Made by a program: the position numbers and the translations under genes
NCBI GenBank assembly: GCA_016706405.1
Contig: JADJJT010000001.1
Span: forward strand, 496,001 to 560,000
From: Sphingobacteriales bacterium
GTDB taxonomy: Bacteria; Bacteroidota; Bacteroidia; Chitinophagales; UBA2359
DNA: 64,000 bases
Direction: 5' to 3'
In this document: positions 54,013 through 63,300 of the stretch, piece after piece
Layout of the letters: every line of letters begins with the position of its first letter
How positions within the stretch are numbered: the stretch's first letter is position 1
The notes under the pieces: model-generated
What the model was told of the DNA's origin: nothing
Database searches by the model: none
The model's input: only the letters and a program-made list of their open reading frames with translations

Positions 54013-56673
54013 TTATGGCAGCACCATTTGAACGGTCAAACTGCCGGCGCCGCTATTACCCCACTGTACTTGCACGTTGGGCGAGCCCTGTCCGCTTAGC
54101 ACTACGCCTCCGGTAACTACCCAGTTATAGGTTGCATTGGCATAGGTTGGGGCAGTATAATCGTGCATCGAGTTGTTGCAGGGATTTATGCTGCCGGCAA
54201 TAGTTTTATTTACAGTATGAAACTGCAACACACCGGCCACCGATGCCGTGCAACTGCCCATTGCATTTTGTGTAACTTGCACGCTACCTGCTGCAAAATC
54301 AACCTGGTAATTGGCGTTTGGTTGAACACCGCAAAGGGTATGTTGTGTTAGCTCGTTGCTGCCCCATACATATTGCGTGTTGGTAACTGGTGCGGGGGCT
54401 AATCCGGATTGGCTGTTGAACAACGCAACATATTGGTTTTGGTCTCCATTCGTTATAGCAGCGCCGGTCATTTTTGCATCGGTAGTTGTAATGTTTTGGG
54501 TTGTAATGGCGGGCAAATTAGTATTTCCGGCGGTTATAACCGTTAAAAACGGATGTTCGAGGGTATTATTAACGGGGTGCTTTACATCAATACGCCATGT
54601 TTGAGGATTTACGTTGTTGTCGTCATAGTATAATGTATCCGGATTATTTGATTCGTCAATTAGGTCAATAGAAGCAGTTTGCGGCAACAAGGTATGTAAA
54701 TATAGTTTCGAGGTGTTTTTTTGAAGGGTAGTAATATTGCCGTTTTGGGTGGGTTGGCCGGTAAAGTGCCAACGCAATGCTTTTATATAGGGGTTTCCGG
54801 AGTTGCTTGCCACCTTAACCTGGTCAAAAACTACCATTAAGTTAGAGCCGTTCAGGTATAAATAATTCCGGTAAAAATGTTGCAGCGGGCTGTTCCATAG
54901 TGTTGTATCATAGCTCTTATAGTAGGCTGGGCGTAAGTTTCCGCGCACATAGGTCCATTTATTATTTTGTTCGGCGGCAACAATAGCATCGTGGCCAAAA
55001 CTTGTTTGCCCTCCTACGTAGTAGTCGCTATCGTACATATAATCGCCGTTATCGTAAAAAAACAAGGTATTGCTATGCGCCGAATTGCTCATATAAACAT
55101 TGCTGCCTACCATTCCATTACAATCTTCGCCCGTAGTTTGTTTAAATAACGAGGCTTCCATTAAAAGCCATTCGTTGTTTCGTTTTAGTGCAATATGCCC
55201 TGCCTGTTTATGTTCGTGGCCTTCATAAGTAGCGCAACCCATGCGTATAGATGCCCAGGTAGCCGAGGTGTCCCAGCTATTGCGCATTAAAAAATAGGGC
55301 ACGGCCTGATTATTATGCCATCCGCCATAGTAGCCATTGGCAAAACCACTGTGGCAAAGGGGTTTTACTTCTTCAAACGGTGTAGCTGTGGCATTAGGTA
55401 GGTGAAAATAAAAAGCCTCCCAAGCGGCATCGGGGTAAGGAACGCCCGATGGGTTGTATTGTGTTATGCACTCGTTTTGTGTAGGTTGTAAAAAAGTGTG
55501 TCTAAAGTATTGGGCATACTCGCCTTCGGTAGTACCTGCCAAATAAAATGCTAAGCGTGTGGCTAAATAACGCGGGAAAAATGCGCCCCAATCGCCGCCC
55601 CAGTCAGCAAAAAAATCAATTTCAGAGCGGTTGGGCATGCAGCCTCCAATTTGGCCATTTAATAATTGCACCAACCAGTTTTGATAGGTTTGTATTAGGT
55701 TTTGGTCGGTGGTGGCGGTGCTGACAACCTGCATATAATCGAGCAGCCGGCTAAGGGCAGCGCCGTAAGCCCAGCCTTCGGTGTACCAGCCGCCAGCTAA
55801 GGGTTTTGCTACTAAGGTGTCGGGGTTGTTGTAGGTTTCGGCGCTCAATACGGTGGGGTAACCGCCGTTGTAAAGCTGACTAATATAAGTATAAGCCGTG
55901 TCGTTGCCAATAGTGGTCGTTTTAGTGCCATCAAATCGGTTGCGCGCCCAGTCAATCATGGTTTGTGCGTTGGCGTTGTCGTTAAAAAGTGCGTAGCCCA
56001 TATAACCAATACCAGCCGTATGACCCATAAAATAATTATCGCCGGCGCGTTCTTTATTTTGGTAGCCGTTGTTGCGTATGGCGGTAAAATATTGGTTCAT
56101 TACGGCAGCTAATTGGGTACGGCGGCTTGCACCTAATTCGTCGTAAGCCCAGTCGTAAATAATGGCTGCAGCCCGGCAAATAAAACGCGAGGGGTAGTGG
56201 CTATCAACTCTAATTGGCCAAATGGTGTCGGCTACGCCTACTATCCAATAATGGTTTTGTGCGGCAATAATGGTATCGGCTAATTGTAGCAGTTTGTTCG
56301 AGTAATCGGTTGGAAAATTGCCGGTATTATTTCCTTTGCTTATTTGGTGTGCCAAGCCTAAATTCATGGCAGCATCAAACCACCCCGACCCTTGGTAGGA
56401 ATAAGCGATAGTGCTGCTGGGTTCTTGGGAGTAGGTGGTTTGGTTCCATGTTAAAACATTGAAATTGGTTAAATTGTCGGCGCGGGTTTTAAGTGCCAGC
56501 CAAGTTGGGTCGTTATTGTTTTTTTTGTCGAGCAGGGCATTTTTTATATCGGTGGTAAACAACAAACGAGGGTGGGTGCTTACAATTTGAGCACTTGAGT
56601 TGATTGAGCCAGTCAAAAAATAGCTTAAAAAAAACAACGGCAAGGCAAGATGAAATAACTTGAAATTGAACAT
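54013..56673 (-). CDS. Secreted heparinase II/III-like polysaccharide lyase-like protein
   Basis: An 886-residue protein with a signal peptide (about residues 1-28), then HPRLLFTTDIKNALLDKK, the usual beginning of alginate/heparinase-type lyases. An alpha/alpha-toroid region (about 35-430) and a beta-sandwich region (about 440-700; MGCATYEGHEHKQAGHIALKRNNEWLLM, matching the heparinase II/III HxH...G pattern) follow. The substrate is unknown. Residues about 730-815 are Fn3-like. The end is a Cys-containing PKD-like module (NWVVTGGVVLSGQG...VQVQWGNSGAGSL) that stops abruptly, as in the serine hydrolase at 2669-3976. No T9SS domain follows. Confidence 0.7.
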   Translation of the reverse strand: MFNFKLFHLALPLFFLSYFLTGSINSSAQIVSTHPRLLFTTDIKNALLDKKNNNDPTWLALKTRADNLTNFNVLTWNQTTYSQEPSSTIAYSYQGSGWFDAAMNLGLAHQISKGNNTGNFPTDYSNKLLQLADTIIAAQNHYWIVGVADTIWPIRVDSHYPSRFICRAAAIIYDWAYDELGASRRTQLAAVMNQYFTAIRNNGYQNKERAGDNYFMGHTAGIGYMGYALFNDNANAQTMIDWARNRFDGTKTTTIGNDTAYTYISQLYNGGYPTVLSAETYNNPDTLVAKPLAGGWYTEGWAYGAALSRLLDYMQVVSTATTDQNLIQTYQNWLVQLLNGQIGGCMPNRSEIDFFADWGGDWGAFFPRYLATRLAFYLAGTTEGEYAQYFRHTFLQPTQNECITQYNPSGVPYPDAAWEAFYFHLPNATATPFEEVKPLCHSGFANGYYGGWHNNQAVPYFLMRNSWDTSATWASIRMGCATYEGHEHKQAGHIALKRNNEWLLMEASLFKQTTGEDCNGMVGSNVYMSNSAHSNTLFFYDNGDYMYDSDYYVGGQTSFGHDAIVAAEQNNKWTYVRGNLRPAYYKSYDTTLWNSPLQHFYRNYLYLNGSNLMVVFDQVKVASNSGNPYIKALRWHFTGQPTQNGNITTLQKNTSKLYLHTLLPQTASIDLIDESNNPDTLYYDDNNVNPQTWRIDVKHPVNNTLEHPFLTVITAGNTNLPAITTQNITTTDAKMTGAAITNGDQNQYVALFNSQSGLAPAPVTNTQYVWGSNELTQHTLCGVQPNANYQVDFAAGSVQVTQNAMGSCTASVAGVLQFHTVNKTIAGSINPCNNSMHDYTAPTYANATYNWVVTGGVVLSGQGSPNVQVQWGNSGAGSLTVQMVLP

Positions 56674-57027
56674 GGTGTAGGTGATTTTTATTAATTTTAT
56701 TAGTAATGAGATGAAAATGCGGCGTTAAAGTTTATCCGGAGTTTTTGAATGAATTGGCATTTATTGGTCAAATTTTCTAAGCATACTCATCCGGATTAAT
56801 TTAAGGCAAAAATAATCAGCCTATTTTTAAAAAATCAATTTTTATTGAGCGGCATCTGCCTTTGTTTAATACCGTTCATAAAATATCGTTTAAATGATGT
56901 AATTTTGCCTTTATTTTTGCTTTTTTATCCGGATATTTACAAATTGTACGCCTTAAAATAATCATTTTTATACAACAACAAACAAACACATATCCGATTT
57001 TACGTTTTTTAAGATAGATTGATTAGT
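56674..57027. other. 354-bp divergent spacer before prfA
   Basis: It separates the lyase-like gene (leftward) from prfA (rightward). TAATTTTG (56900-56907), followed by CC, fits a -7 box for prfA, about 120 bp upstream of the ATG. TCCGGA occurs near 56735, 56791 and 56928. No other gene or hairpin is convincing. Confidence 0.45.
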
Positions 57028-58107
57028 ATGCTCGACAAACTTGAAGTAATATACCACAGATGGGAAGATATTGGCGAAAGCCTTGCCGACCCCAAAATAA
57101 TGCAAGATAATAAACAATTTGTACGCCTTAGTAAAGATTACAAAAACTTAGAGGGTATAGCGCATGCCTACCTTCGCTACCGCACTATTTTAAGCAATAT
57201 TGATAATAGCCGCGATATAATTGCCAACGAAAAAGATGCTGATTTTAAAGAAATGGCCAAAGCCGAATTAGATATTTTAGAAAACGACAGACAAATATTA
57301 GAGGAGAAAATTAGAGAAATGTTAGTGCCCAAAGACCCCGAAGATGAAAAAAATGCAGTACTCGAAATTAGGGCTGGGACTGGTGGCGACGAGGCTTCAA
57401 TATTTGCCGGAGATTTGTTTAGAATGTATCAGCGATTTTTTGAAACCAAAGGTTGGCAAGTTGAATTGGTTAGCATGAACGAAAACCCCGTAGGCGGGTA
57501 CAAAGAAATATCGGTACGGGTTGAGTCGGCAAACGATGGCGTTTACGGGCAGCTTAAATACGAGTCGGGGGTACACAGGGTACAGCGTGTGCCAGCAACC
57601 GAGGCGCAAGGGCGTGTGCATACCTCGGCAGCATCGGTGGCAGTGCTGCCCGAAGCCGAAGAAGTGGACGTGCAAATTAACACCGCCGACCTTGAGTGGG
57701 ATACTTTTAGGGCACAAGGAGCAGGTGGCCAAAACGTAAACAAAGTTGAAACCGCCGTTAGGGTTAAACACCTACCAACGGGTATAGTTGTGGCCTGCCA
57801 AAAAGAACGCTCGCAACACGGCAACCGTGCCATAGCTCTTGAAATGCTGCGCACAAAAATTTACGAAATTGCCTACCAAAAACACGTAGATGAAATTGCA
57901 TCGAGGCGCAAAACCTTAGTATCAACCGGCGACAGATCGGCAAAAATACGCACCTACAACTGGCCGCAAAACCGCGTTACCGACCACCGCATTAACCTTA
58001 CGCTTTATAATTTAGATGCCATAGTAAATGGCGACGTACAACCTTTAATAGATGCCCTTCAATTAGCCGAAAATGCCGAAAAAATGAAGGCCGGCGAAAC
58101 ATTATAG
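57028..58107 (+). CDS. prfA: Peptide chain release factor 1
   Basis: About 359 residues from ATG at 57028; a TTG at 57019 would add three. It terminates translation at UAA and UAG. The stop-codon reading motif PxT appears as RVPATEAQGRVHTS (near 185), and the peptidyl-transferase motif GGQ as GAGGQNVNKVETAVR (near 230). The C-terminus SAKIRTYNWPQNRVTDHRINLT is diagnostic for RF1. Length is complete. It has a separate downstream neighbour on the same strand. Confidence 0.97.
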   Translation: MLDKLEVIYHRWEDIGESLADPKIMQDNKQFVRLSKDYKNLEGIAHAYLRYRTILSNIDNSRDIIANEKDADFKEMAKAELDILENDRQILEEKIREMLVPKDPEDEKNAVLEIRAGTGGDEASIFAGDLFRMYQRFFETKGWQVELVSMNENPVGGYKEISVRVESANDGVYGQLKYESGVHRVQRVPATEAQGRVHTSAASVAVLPEAEEVDVQINTADLEWDTFRAQGAGGQNVNKVETAVRVKHLPTGIVVACQKERSQHGNRAIALEMLRTKIYEIAYQKHVDEIASRRKTLVSTGDRSAKIRTYNWPQNRVTDHRINLTLYNLDAIVNGDVQPLIDALQLAENAEKMKAGETL

Positions 58108-58237
58108 AAAGGGACGAGAACATACAACAGCTCGGCAATGCAATGAAAGGCTTACAAACGGCATAAATAAAATATGCTGGCCAACGCCTATATCGTGTTA
58201 TATTTTGATTTTTTTCACTTATATTCAACTACAAATA

Positions 58238-58963
58238 ATGTTACGTACAACTGCCTACTGTTTATTGATTGGCATTTTTATAGCCAACACTATTGCGGCA
58301 AACGCTCAATTATTTTGCCAAAACACTACAAATAAAGATATTTGGTTGTCTTTAGCTTACAACTATGTTCCGATTGAAAAGATTGGCGAGCCAGACCTGT
58401 ACGACACCTTTGTGTGCGAAGGATGGTTTTATGTTCCGGCCGGCGGGGCTGCTCAATTAACAACACATATTGGTTTTGACCGCAAGCATGGCGTAAAAAC
58501 TAATTTCTTTTTTTATGCCTACCAAATTGGTGGTCGCGAGTGGAGTGGAAGCCGCCTGTTTTTAACTGATTTTAATGCACCCAAAAAACAAGGCCAATTA
58601 GGTTTTAAAATTGAAAACGCCCAAAAAACGGCTACCAATACAAATCCGCAATATTGGACTTTAAACTTTAAGCGCGGCGTAAATACCGATATGGCAACCT
58701 ATGTATTAGTGCTGCGCGAAGATGATGTAAACGACCCGCCTCATAGTTTAGAAGCGGCTTTCGACGCCGAAAATCCATTTGACCCACAAACAATGTTTGG
58801 CAATGCACACCAAAACGAATCCTACAGCAATTCAGCACCAAATCCGGCAAATAGACCCAGTTCTACTGCGCCAATATCAATATGGTCATCGGCACCCCAA
58901 AATATCGACTTAATTCAGGTGCGCCAAAATTTAAAGGAAGTTGAATCCGAAAACCCAAGATAA
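58238..58963 (+). CDS. Secreted DUF1036-like protein
   Basis: About 241 residues from ATG at 58238, which directly starts a signal peptide (MLRTTAYCLLIGIFIANTIAANA). The mature part begins QLFCQNTTNKDIWLSLAYN, with CEGWFYVPAGGAAQLTTHIGFDR after it. This N-terminal region resembles the DUF1036 domain (FCNxT...W..GWW.v.PG). The function is unknown. The last 70 residues are Asn/Pro/Ser-rich. An in-frame TTG at 58205 is a poorer start. The IS element begins 65 bp downstream of its stop. Confidence 0.65.
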   Translation: MLRTTAYCLLIGIFIANTIAANAQLFCQNTTNKDIWLSLAYNYVPIEKIGEPDLYDTFVCEGWFYVPAGGAAQLTTHIGFDRKHGVKTNFFFYAYQIGGREWSGSRLFLTDFNAPKKQGQLGFKIENAQKTATNTNPQYWTLNFKRGVNTDMATYVLVLREDDVNDPPHSLEAAFDAENPFDPQTMFGNAHQNESYSNSAPNPANRPSSTAPISIWSSAPQNIDLIQVRQNLKEVESENPR

Positions 58964-59019
58964 AAGACTAACAGCAACAATATTGGAGCGTGCCTTAAAA
59001 TGGTTTCAATTTTTTTAAT

Positions 59020-59027
59020 GAATTTAA
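59020..59027 (+). repeat. Left copy of IS target-site duplication
   Basis: GAATTTAA immediately precedes the left end of the insertion sequence (GGCTTAATGGACA...). The identical 8 bp at 60259-60266 directly follows the right end. IS256-family elements usually generate 8-9 bp duplications. Confidence 0.8.
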
Positions 59028-59102
59028 GGCTTAATGGACAAAAATGATGCTAAAATCGTCTGGAAAGCTTAATATTATTAGCTTTGAGGACAATCAAAGG
59101 TT

Positions 59103-60017
59103 ATGAATAAAAAAAGTGCTTTTACTGCGGTAGTTCTGTTACCAAGAAAAATGGGTTAGTAAAAGGTAAACAGCGATATAAATGTGCCTGCTGTAATAAA
59201 CAATTTTTAGGTGGGCAACGCATCAATAACGAGCAAATATGGGAAGAATACAAAAGTGGTAAACAGACCTATTTGCAGTTAGCTCACAAGTATAATTGTT
59301 CTGTTAAAACGATTCAAAGGCGGTTAGACAAGATTAAAATAGTGGCTACGGAAAAAACAGGTAGAGTAGTCGTTGTATTAATGGACACCACCTATTGGGA
59401 GCGGGGTTTTGGCGTAATGCTTTTTAAAGATGCCTACACCAAAGAAAACCTTTTGAAATATTATGTGAAGACAGAGACAAATGGGCTGTATATAGAAGGA
59501 ATTAAGGAGTTAAAAAGGCGAGGTTTTACTATTTCGGCTATTGTTTGTGACGGAAGAAAAGGCTTAATTGCGTCGTTTAAGGGTATTCCTGTTCAAATGT
59601 GCCAGTTTCATCAAGCAGCAATAATTCGAAGATATTTGACCCGTAAGCCAAAGCTAAAAGCTGCACAAGAGCTGATGGATGTTGTAGATTTGATGAAGCA
59701 AACAGACAAAGAAAGCTTTGTCGGAGCATTAGGGCTATGGCTTGAAAAATGGAAAGTGTTTCTAAACGAGAGAACTGTAAATCCGACTACAAACAAATCG
59801 TTTTATACGCATAAAAGGCTTAGAAGTGCTTATCGTAGTTTGAAGAATAATTTACCTTGGTTTGTTTACTTGGCACGATAACAGGGAACTTCAAATACCT
59901 AACACAACCAATGCTATTGATGGACATTTCGCAGATTTAAAAAACAAATTAAGAAACCATAATGGCCTATCAATGAAACGGAAAATGAAATTTATAGATG
60001 GGTTTTTAAAGGTATAA
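59103..60017 (+). pseudogene. IS1249-type transposase, two frame disruptions
   Basis: Assembled from three frames it gives about 304 residues. It starts at ATG 59103 and slips by one base in a run of seven A (59109-59115) into KKCFYCGSSVTKKNG...RYKCACCNKQFLGG, a two-CxxC zinc ribbon. A helix-turn-helix follows (LQLAHKYNCSVKTIQRRLDK). The catalytic core has VVLMDTTYWERGFG and VCDGRKGL with two acidic residues. The ribbon-to-core frame stops at 59881. After an apparent extra base near 59865 the coding continues as HDNRELQIPNTTNAIDGHFADLK to 60017. The A7 slip could be programmed; the second change looks disabling or erroneous. Confidence 0.8.
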
Positions 60018-60032
60018 GGGCTTTCTGAAAAT

Positions 60033-60066
60033 ATCAAAGGCTTACAATATACAGTAAGCCTTTGAT
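60033..60066 (+). terminator. Perfect 13-bp hairpin after the transposase
   Basis: ATCAAAGGCTTAC (60033-60045) pairs with GTAAGCCTTTGAT (60054-60066) around an 8-base loop, 15 bp after the transposase stop. There is only a weak T-run downstream. A second imperfect hairpin (ACAAGTTGCT / AGCAGAGCTTGT, 60101-60125) precedes a T-rich stretch, and the two together may stop transcription of the transposase. Confidence 0.6.
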
Positions 60067-60193
60067 AAGACATTTTCGTCAAGCATCTGTTTTATCCCTG
60101 ACAAGTTGCTCCCCAGCAGAGCTTGTTTCCGTTTTTACAGACATGCAAAGAAATAAAATATTCAAGAATAATGTAAAAAAGTGAATAAAAAAA

Positions 60194-60253
60194 CAGCATT
60201 AAAAATGTCCACTTGAACCAAGCGTCTAAAAAATAGCATTAAAAATGTCCATT
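60194..60253 (+). repeat. Near-duplicate of the IS right-end sequence
   Basis: CAGCATTAAAAATGTCCACT (60194-60213) and TAGCATTAAAAATGTCCATT (60234-60253) are direct repeats 40 bp apart, identical at 18 of 20 positions. The second forms the IS right end; the first lies inside the element and could be an internal copy or the relic of another end. Confidence 0.75.
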
Positions 60254-60258
60254 ACTCC

Positions 60259-60266
60259 GAATTTAA
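60259..60266 (+). repeat. Right copy of IS target-site duplication
   Basis: GAATTTAA directly follows the right IS end (TGTCCATTACTCC) and equals the 8 bp at 59020-59027. Confidence 0.8.
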
Positions 60267-60296
60267 CCTTAAAAGCTTTCTTTATCTTCACATAAA

Positions 60297-60337
60297 AAAT
60301 CAAGCCTACTTGTTTAAAAACAAGTAGGCTTGATTTG
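60297..60337 (-). terminator. Terminator of the T9SS type B repeat gene
   Basis: AAATCAAGCCTACTTGTTT pairs perfectly with AAACAAGTAGGCTTGATTT over about 18 bp. Read leftward it is followed by six T. It lies about 40 bp beyond the stop at 60377. Confidence 0.9.
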
Positions 60338-60376
60338 TTTGTTTATGGCAAGGTGCAAACAACAAATAGTTTTTTG

Positions 60377-63300
60377 CTATCGCATTAGTTCAATAAAGCC
60401 ATTATATTTTTCGATTACTCCAGCTTCGGGCTTAACGGTAATAACGTAATAATAAGTGCCCTCGGGAGCAGGCTCGCCGTTAGTTTGCCAGTTGCCGTCC
60501 CAAACGCACTCCTCGTTAACTGTTTCGGGGCAGTACATTAAATCGCCCCAACGGTTAAATATAAGCAGTTTTACTTCGGCGCCTGGGTTGCAAATTTCAA
60601 AATTGGCTATATTGCTAATATACCAGCAATCGTTTTTATTGTCGCCGTTTGGCGAGAAGCCATTAGCAGGCACTAAAACACATTCGGGTTTGGGTTCGAT
60701 GGTGATATAGACCCAAGCGGTATCGCATATTTTAGTAGCCGGGTCATCCGGATTTGTTTGTACGCACAATACATATTGGAAGGAATCAACCCCTTCATAA
60801 TCATCCTCCGGATTGTAGTTTATTGGCGTACCATCGCCCGGATTTGTAACAACGCCTTGTTGAGGTGGCGTAATAATGGTTACGGTAATTATTCCGGATG
60901 GGTAAGAGTCGTTATCTAAAATATCAATGGTAAGGTCTGTATTAAATGGAGTTGTAACCGTGTCATTTACTGCATCTATAACTTGGTCAATGGTATCGGT
61001 GCTAATACAAATGCTTACCAAAGCTGTGTCGGTTAAGCCATCGGGGTCTTGTATTACGTAGCTAAACGAGTCGGTTCCTTCAAAACCGGTTGGCGGCGTA
61101 TAAATAATGCTATCGCCTGTGGTATTAATGGTTGCTGTGCCGCCTTGCTGGGTAGGTGTTTGCACCCATATAATTAAGAGCAAGTCGCCATCGGGGTCAG
61201 TATCGTTGGCAAGTACCGGAATTGTAGCCGTATCGGCAGGGCTAATACAATCTTGCACGTCTGTTAGGTCATCGTTGTTAGCAACTGGGGTATCGTTTAC
61301 ACATGTAATTTGAATAACGGCACACACCGTATCACAAATTTCGCCAAGTGCATCGCAAACCAACATGGTAAAATCATCGTTGCCACAATAATTTGCGTTA
61401 GGTGTATAAGTTAAACAGCTTGGGTTGCCAACAATGGGGTTAAGCGTGCCATTAACTGGGGCAGTAACAACCTGAATACTTCCAATAACAAATTCTACTT
61501 TATCGGTTGCGCACACCTCAACAGCGGTGTCTTCAATGGTTTGTGCAACCACGCACCCAACTTGGGCGGTATCGGTAATTAAAATAGTAACATAAGCCGT
61601 ATCGCACAAGCTTGGCGTACCATCGTCGCAAATTACATACTCAAAATATACATTTTCTCCTTCAACGCAGTTGGTATCGGGGGTAAAAGTAACAGAGCCA
61701 TCGCCGTTATTGGCAACCGTGCCACATTCGGGTTGGGTAATTAAGGTAATAGCAATATTATCGCCATCGGGGTCGGTATCGCCATCTAAAAGGTCAATGG
61801 TTACGGGTGTATTTTTGTCGGTGGTGGTTTTTTCATCATCGGCCAGCGGTGGATGATTTACTTTTGGCTCTTCCTCTTCGCTTACAGTTACGCAAACAGT
61901 AGCTATATCGCAAAGGTTAGGGGCTCCGTTATCGCAAATAGTATAGTTAAAGCAACAAACGCCCAAAAAGTCGGTAGCAGGTGTAAATATTAACTGGGTG
62001 CTGTCGGCGTTAAAGGCTACCACACCACAAACGGGCTGTGTAAATTCGGTAATTACTAAGCTATCGCCGCCAAATGGGTCGTTATCATTATTTAAAACAT
62101 CAATTTCAATGGGTGTAGTTGGTTTGGTGGTAGCTACATCGTTTACAGCATTAGGCGGCACGTTAGTCGAGTCGGCGGGCAAAACTATCACCTCAACTAC
62201 GGTAATATCGCATTGGCCAAACACGTCACAAATTTGATACTCAAAATAATCAACGCCTATATATCCGGAGTTAGGTGTGTAAACAATACTATCTCCTACA
62301 ACTTCGGCTGTGCCATGTTCGGGTTCGTCAATTAAGGTAGGCGTTATAGTAATATCCGTGCCTTTGTCGTTAGCCAGCACATCAATTGTAACGGGGGTGT
62401 CCATGTTGGTATAGTCAATATCGGGTTGGGCATCAATAAGCGTTGGCGAAATGGTAATAAATACAATAGCTGTATCGCAAAGGGGCGGATAAGGGCCTTG
62501 GTCGCAAACTTCGTAGAAGAACAGGTCGTTGCCCAAGTAGTTTTCATCCGGAGTATAGGTAAATGTGCCATCGCCGTTATCAACAACGCTACCATGTGCG
62601 GGGTTGGTAATTGGTTTAAAATCCAAGTCATCAAGCAGGCCATCGGGGTCGCTGTCGTTGGGTTTAACGTCAATGGTAACGGGTGTATTTACAAATGTAG
62701 TTTTGTAATCGTCAACTGCTAAAGGTTTTTTATTTAAGCAACTATCTGTACCAACACCTACGGCAACAATGGCATCATCGCAAAGTCCAAATGGGTCGCA
62801 AATTGTATAGGTAAAGGTGTCGCAGCCCACAAATCCGGGATTAGGGGTGTAAACTGGTAGGCCGTCAATTATTTCAACGGTACCATTGGCTGCGGGGTTT
62901 ACATCAGTTACTTCAATAGGGTCGCCATCGGGGTCAAAGTCGTTTCCGGTTACAGGTATGCTAATTGGCTCGTCGGGGTTAGTTGTTGCTACATCGTTTA
63001 CCGCTACGGGGGGCAAATTGTTTTCTAAACTATCAATAACGATGCTTACCCAAGTCGAGTCGCAGCTATTGCCACAATCGCAAGCTTTGTAGTAGAAATA
63101 AACAGTGCCAACAAAATCAGTTTCCGGAATATAGGTTGCCGTTAAGCCATCAGTTGTTACTGTGCCTTTTTCGGGAGTACTTAGTTGCGTAATGGTTAAA
63201 TCGCTACCGATATCATTTTTTAGCACCTCAATTAAAACTGGTTTGTTTTGTTCGGTATAGGCCACATCGGGTTGTAAATCTATAATGCCGGCAATATTAA

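Larger units (their letters stand above)
59028..60258 (+). mobile_element. IS256-family (IS1249-type) insertion sequence
   Basis: A 1231-bp element. Its left end GGCTTAATGGACA and right end (as reverse complement) GGAGTAATGGACA match at 11 of 13 positions, and the similarity goes on with gaps to ATGCTA. An exact 8-bp direct repeat GAATTTAA borders both sides. It carries one rightward transposase gene with a zinc ribbon and DDE-like core typical of the IS1249 branch. The transposase is broken by two frame changes. It lies between the DUF1036-like gene and the large T9SS type B gene and interrupts neither. Confidence 0.85.

Noticed and set aside
62344..62673. Leftward 109-codon frame inside the T9SS type B gene
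   Set aside because: It overlaps the clearly real Ig-repeat frame entirely and has no recognisable motif.
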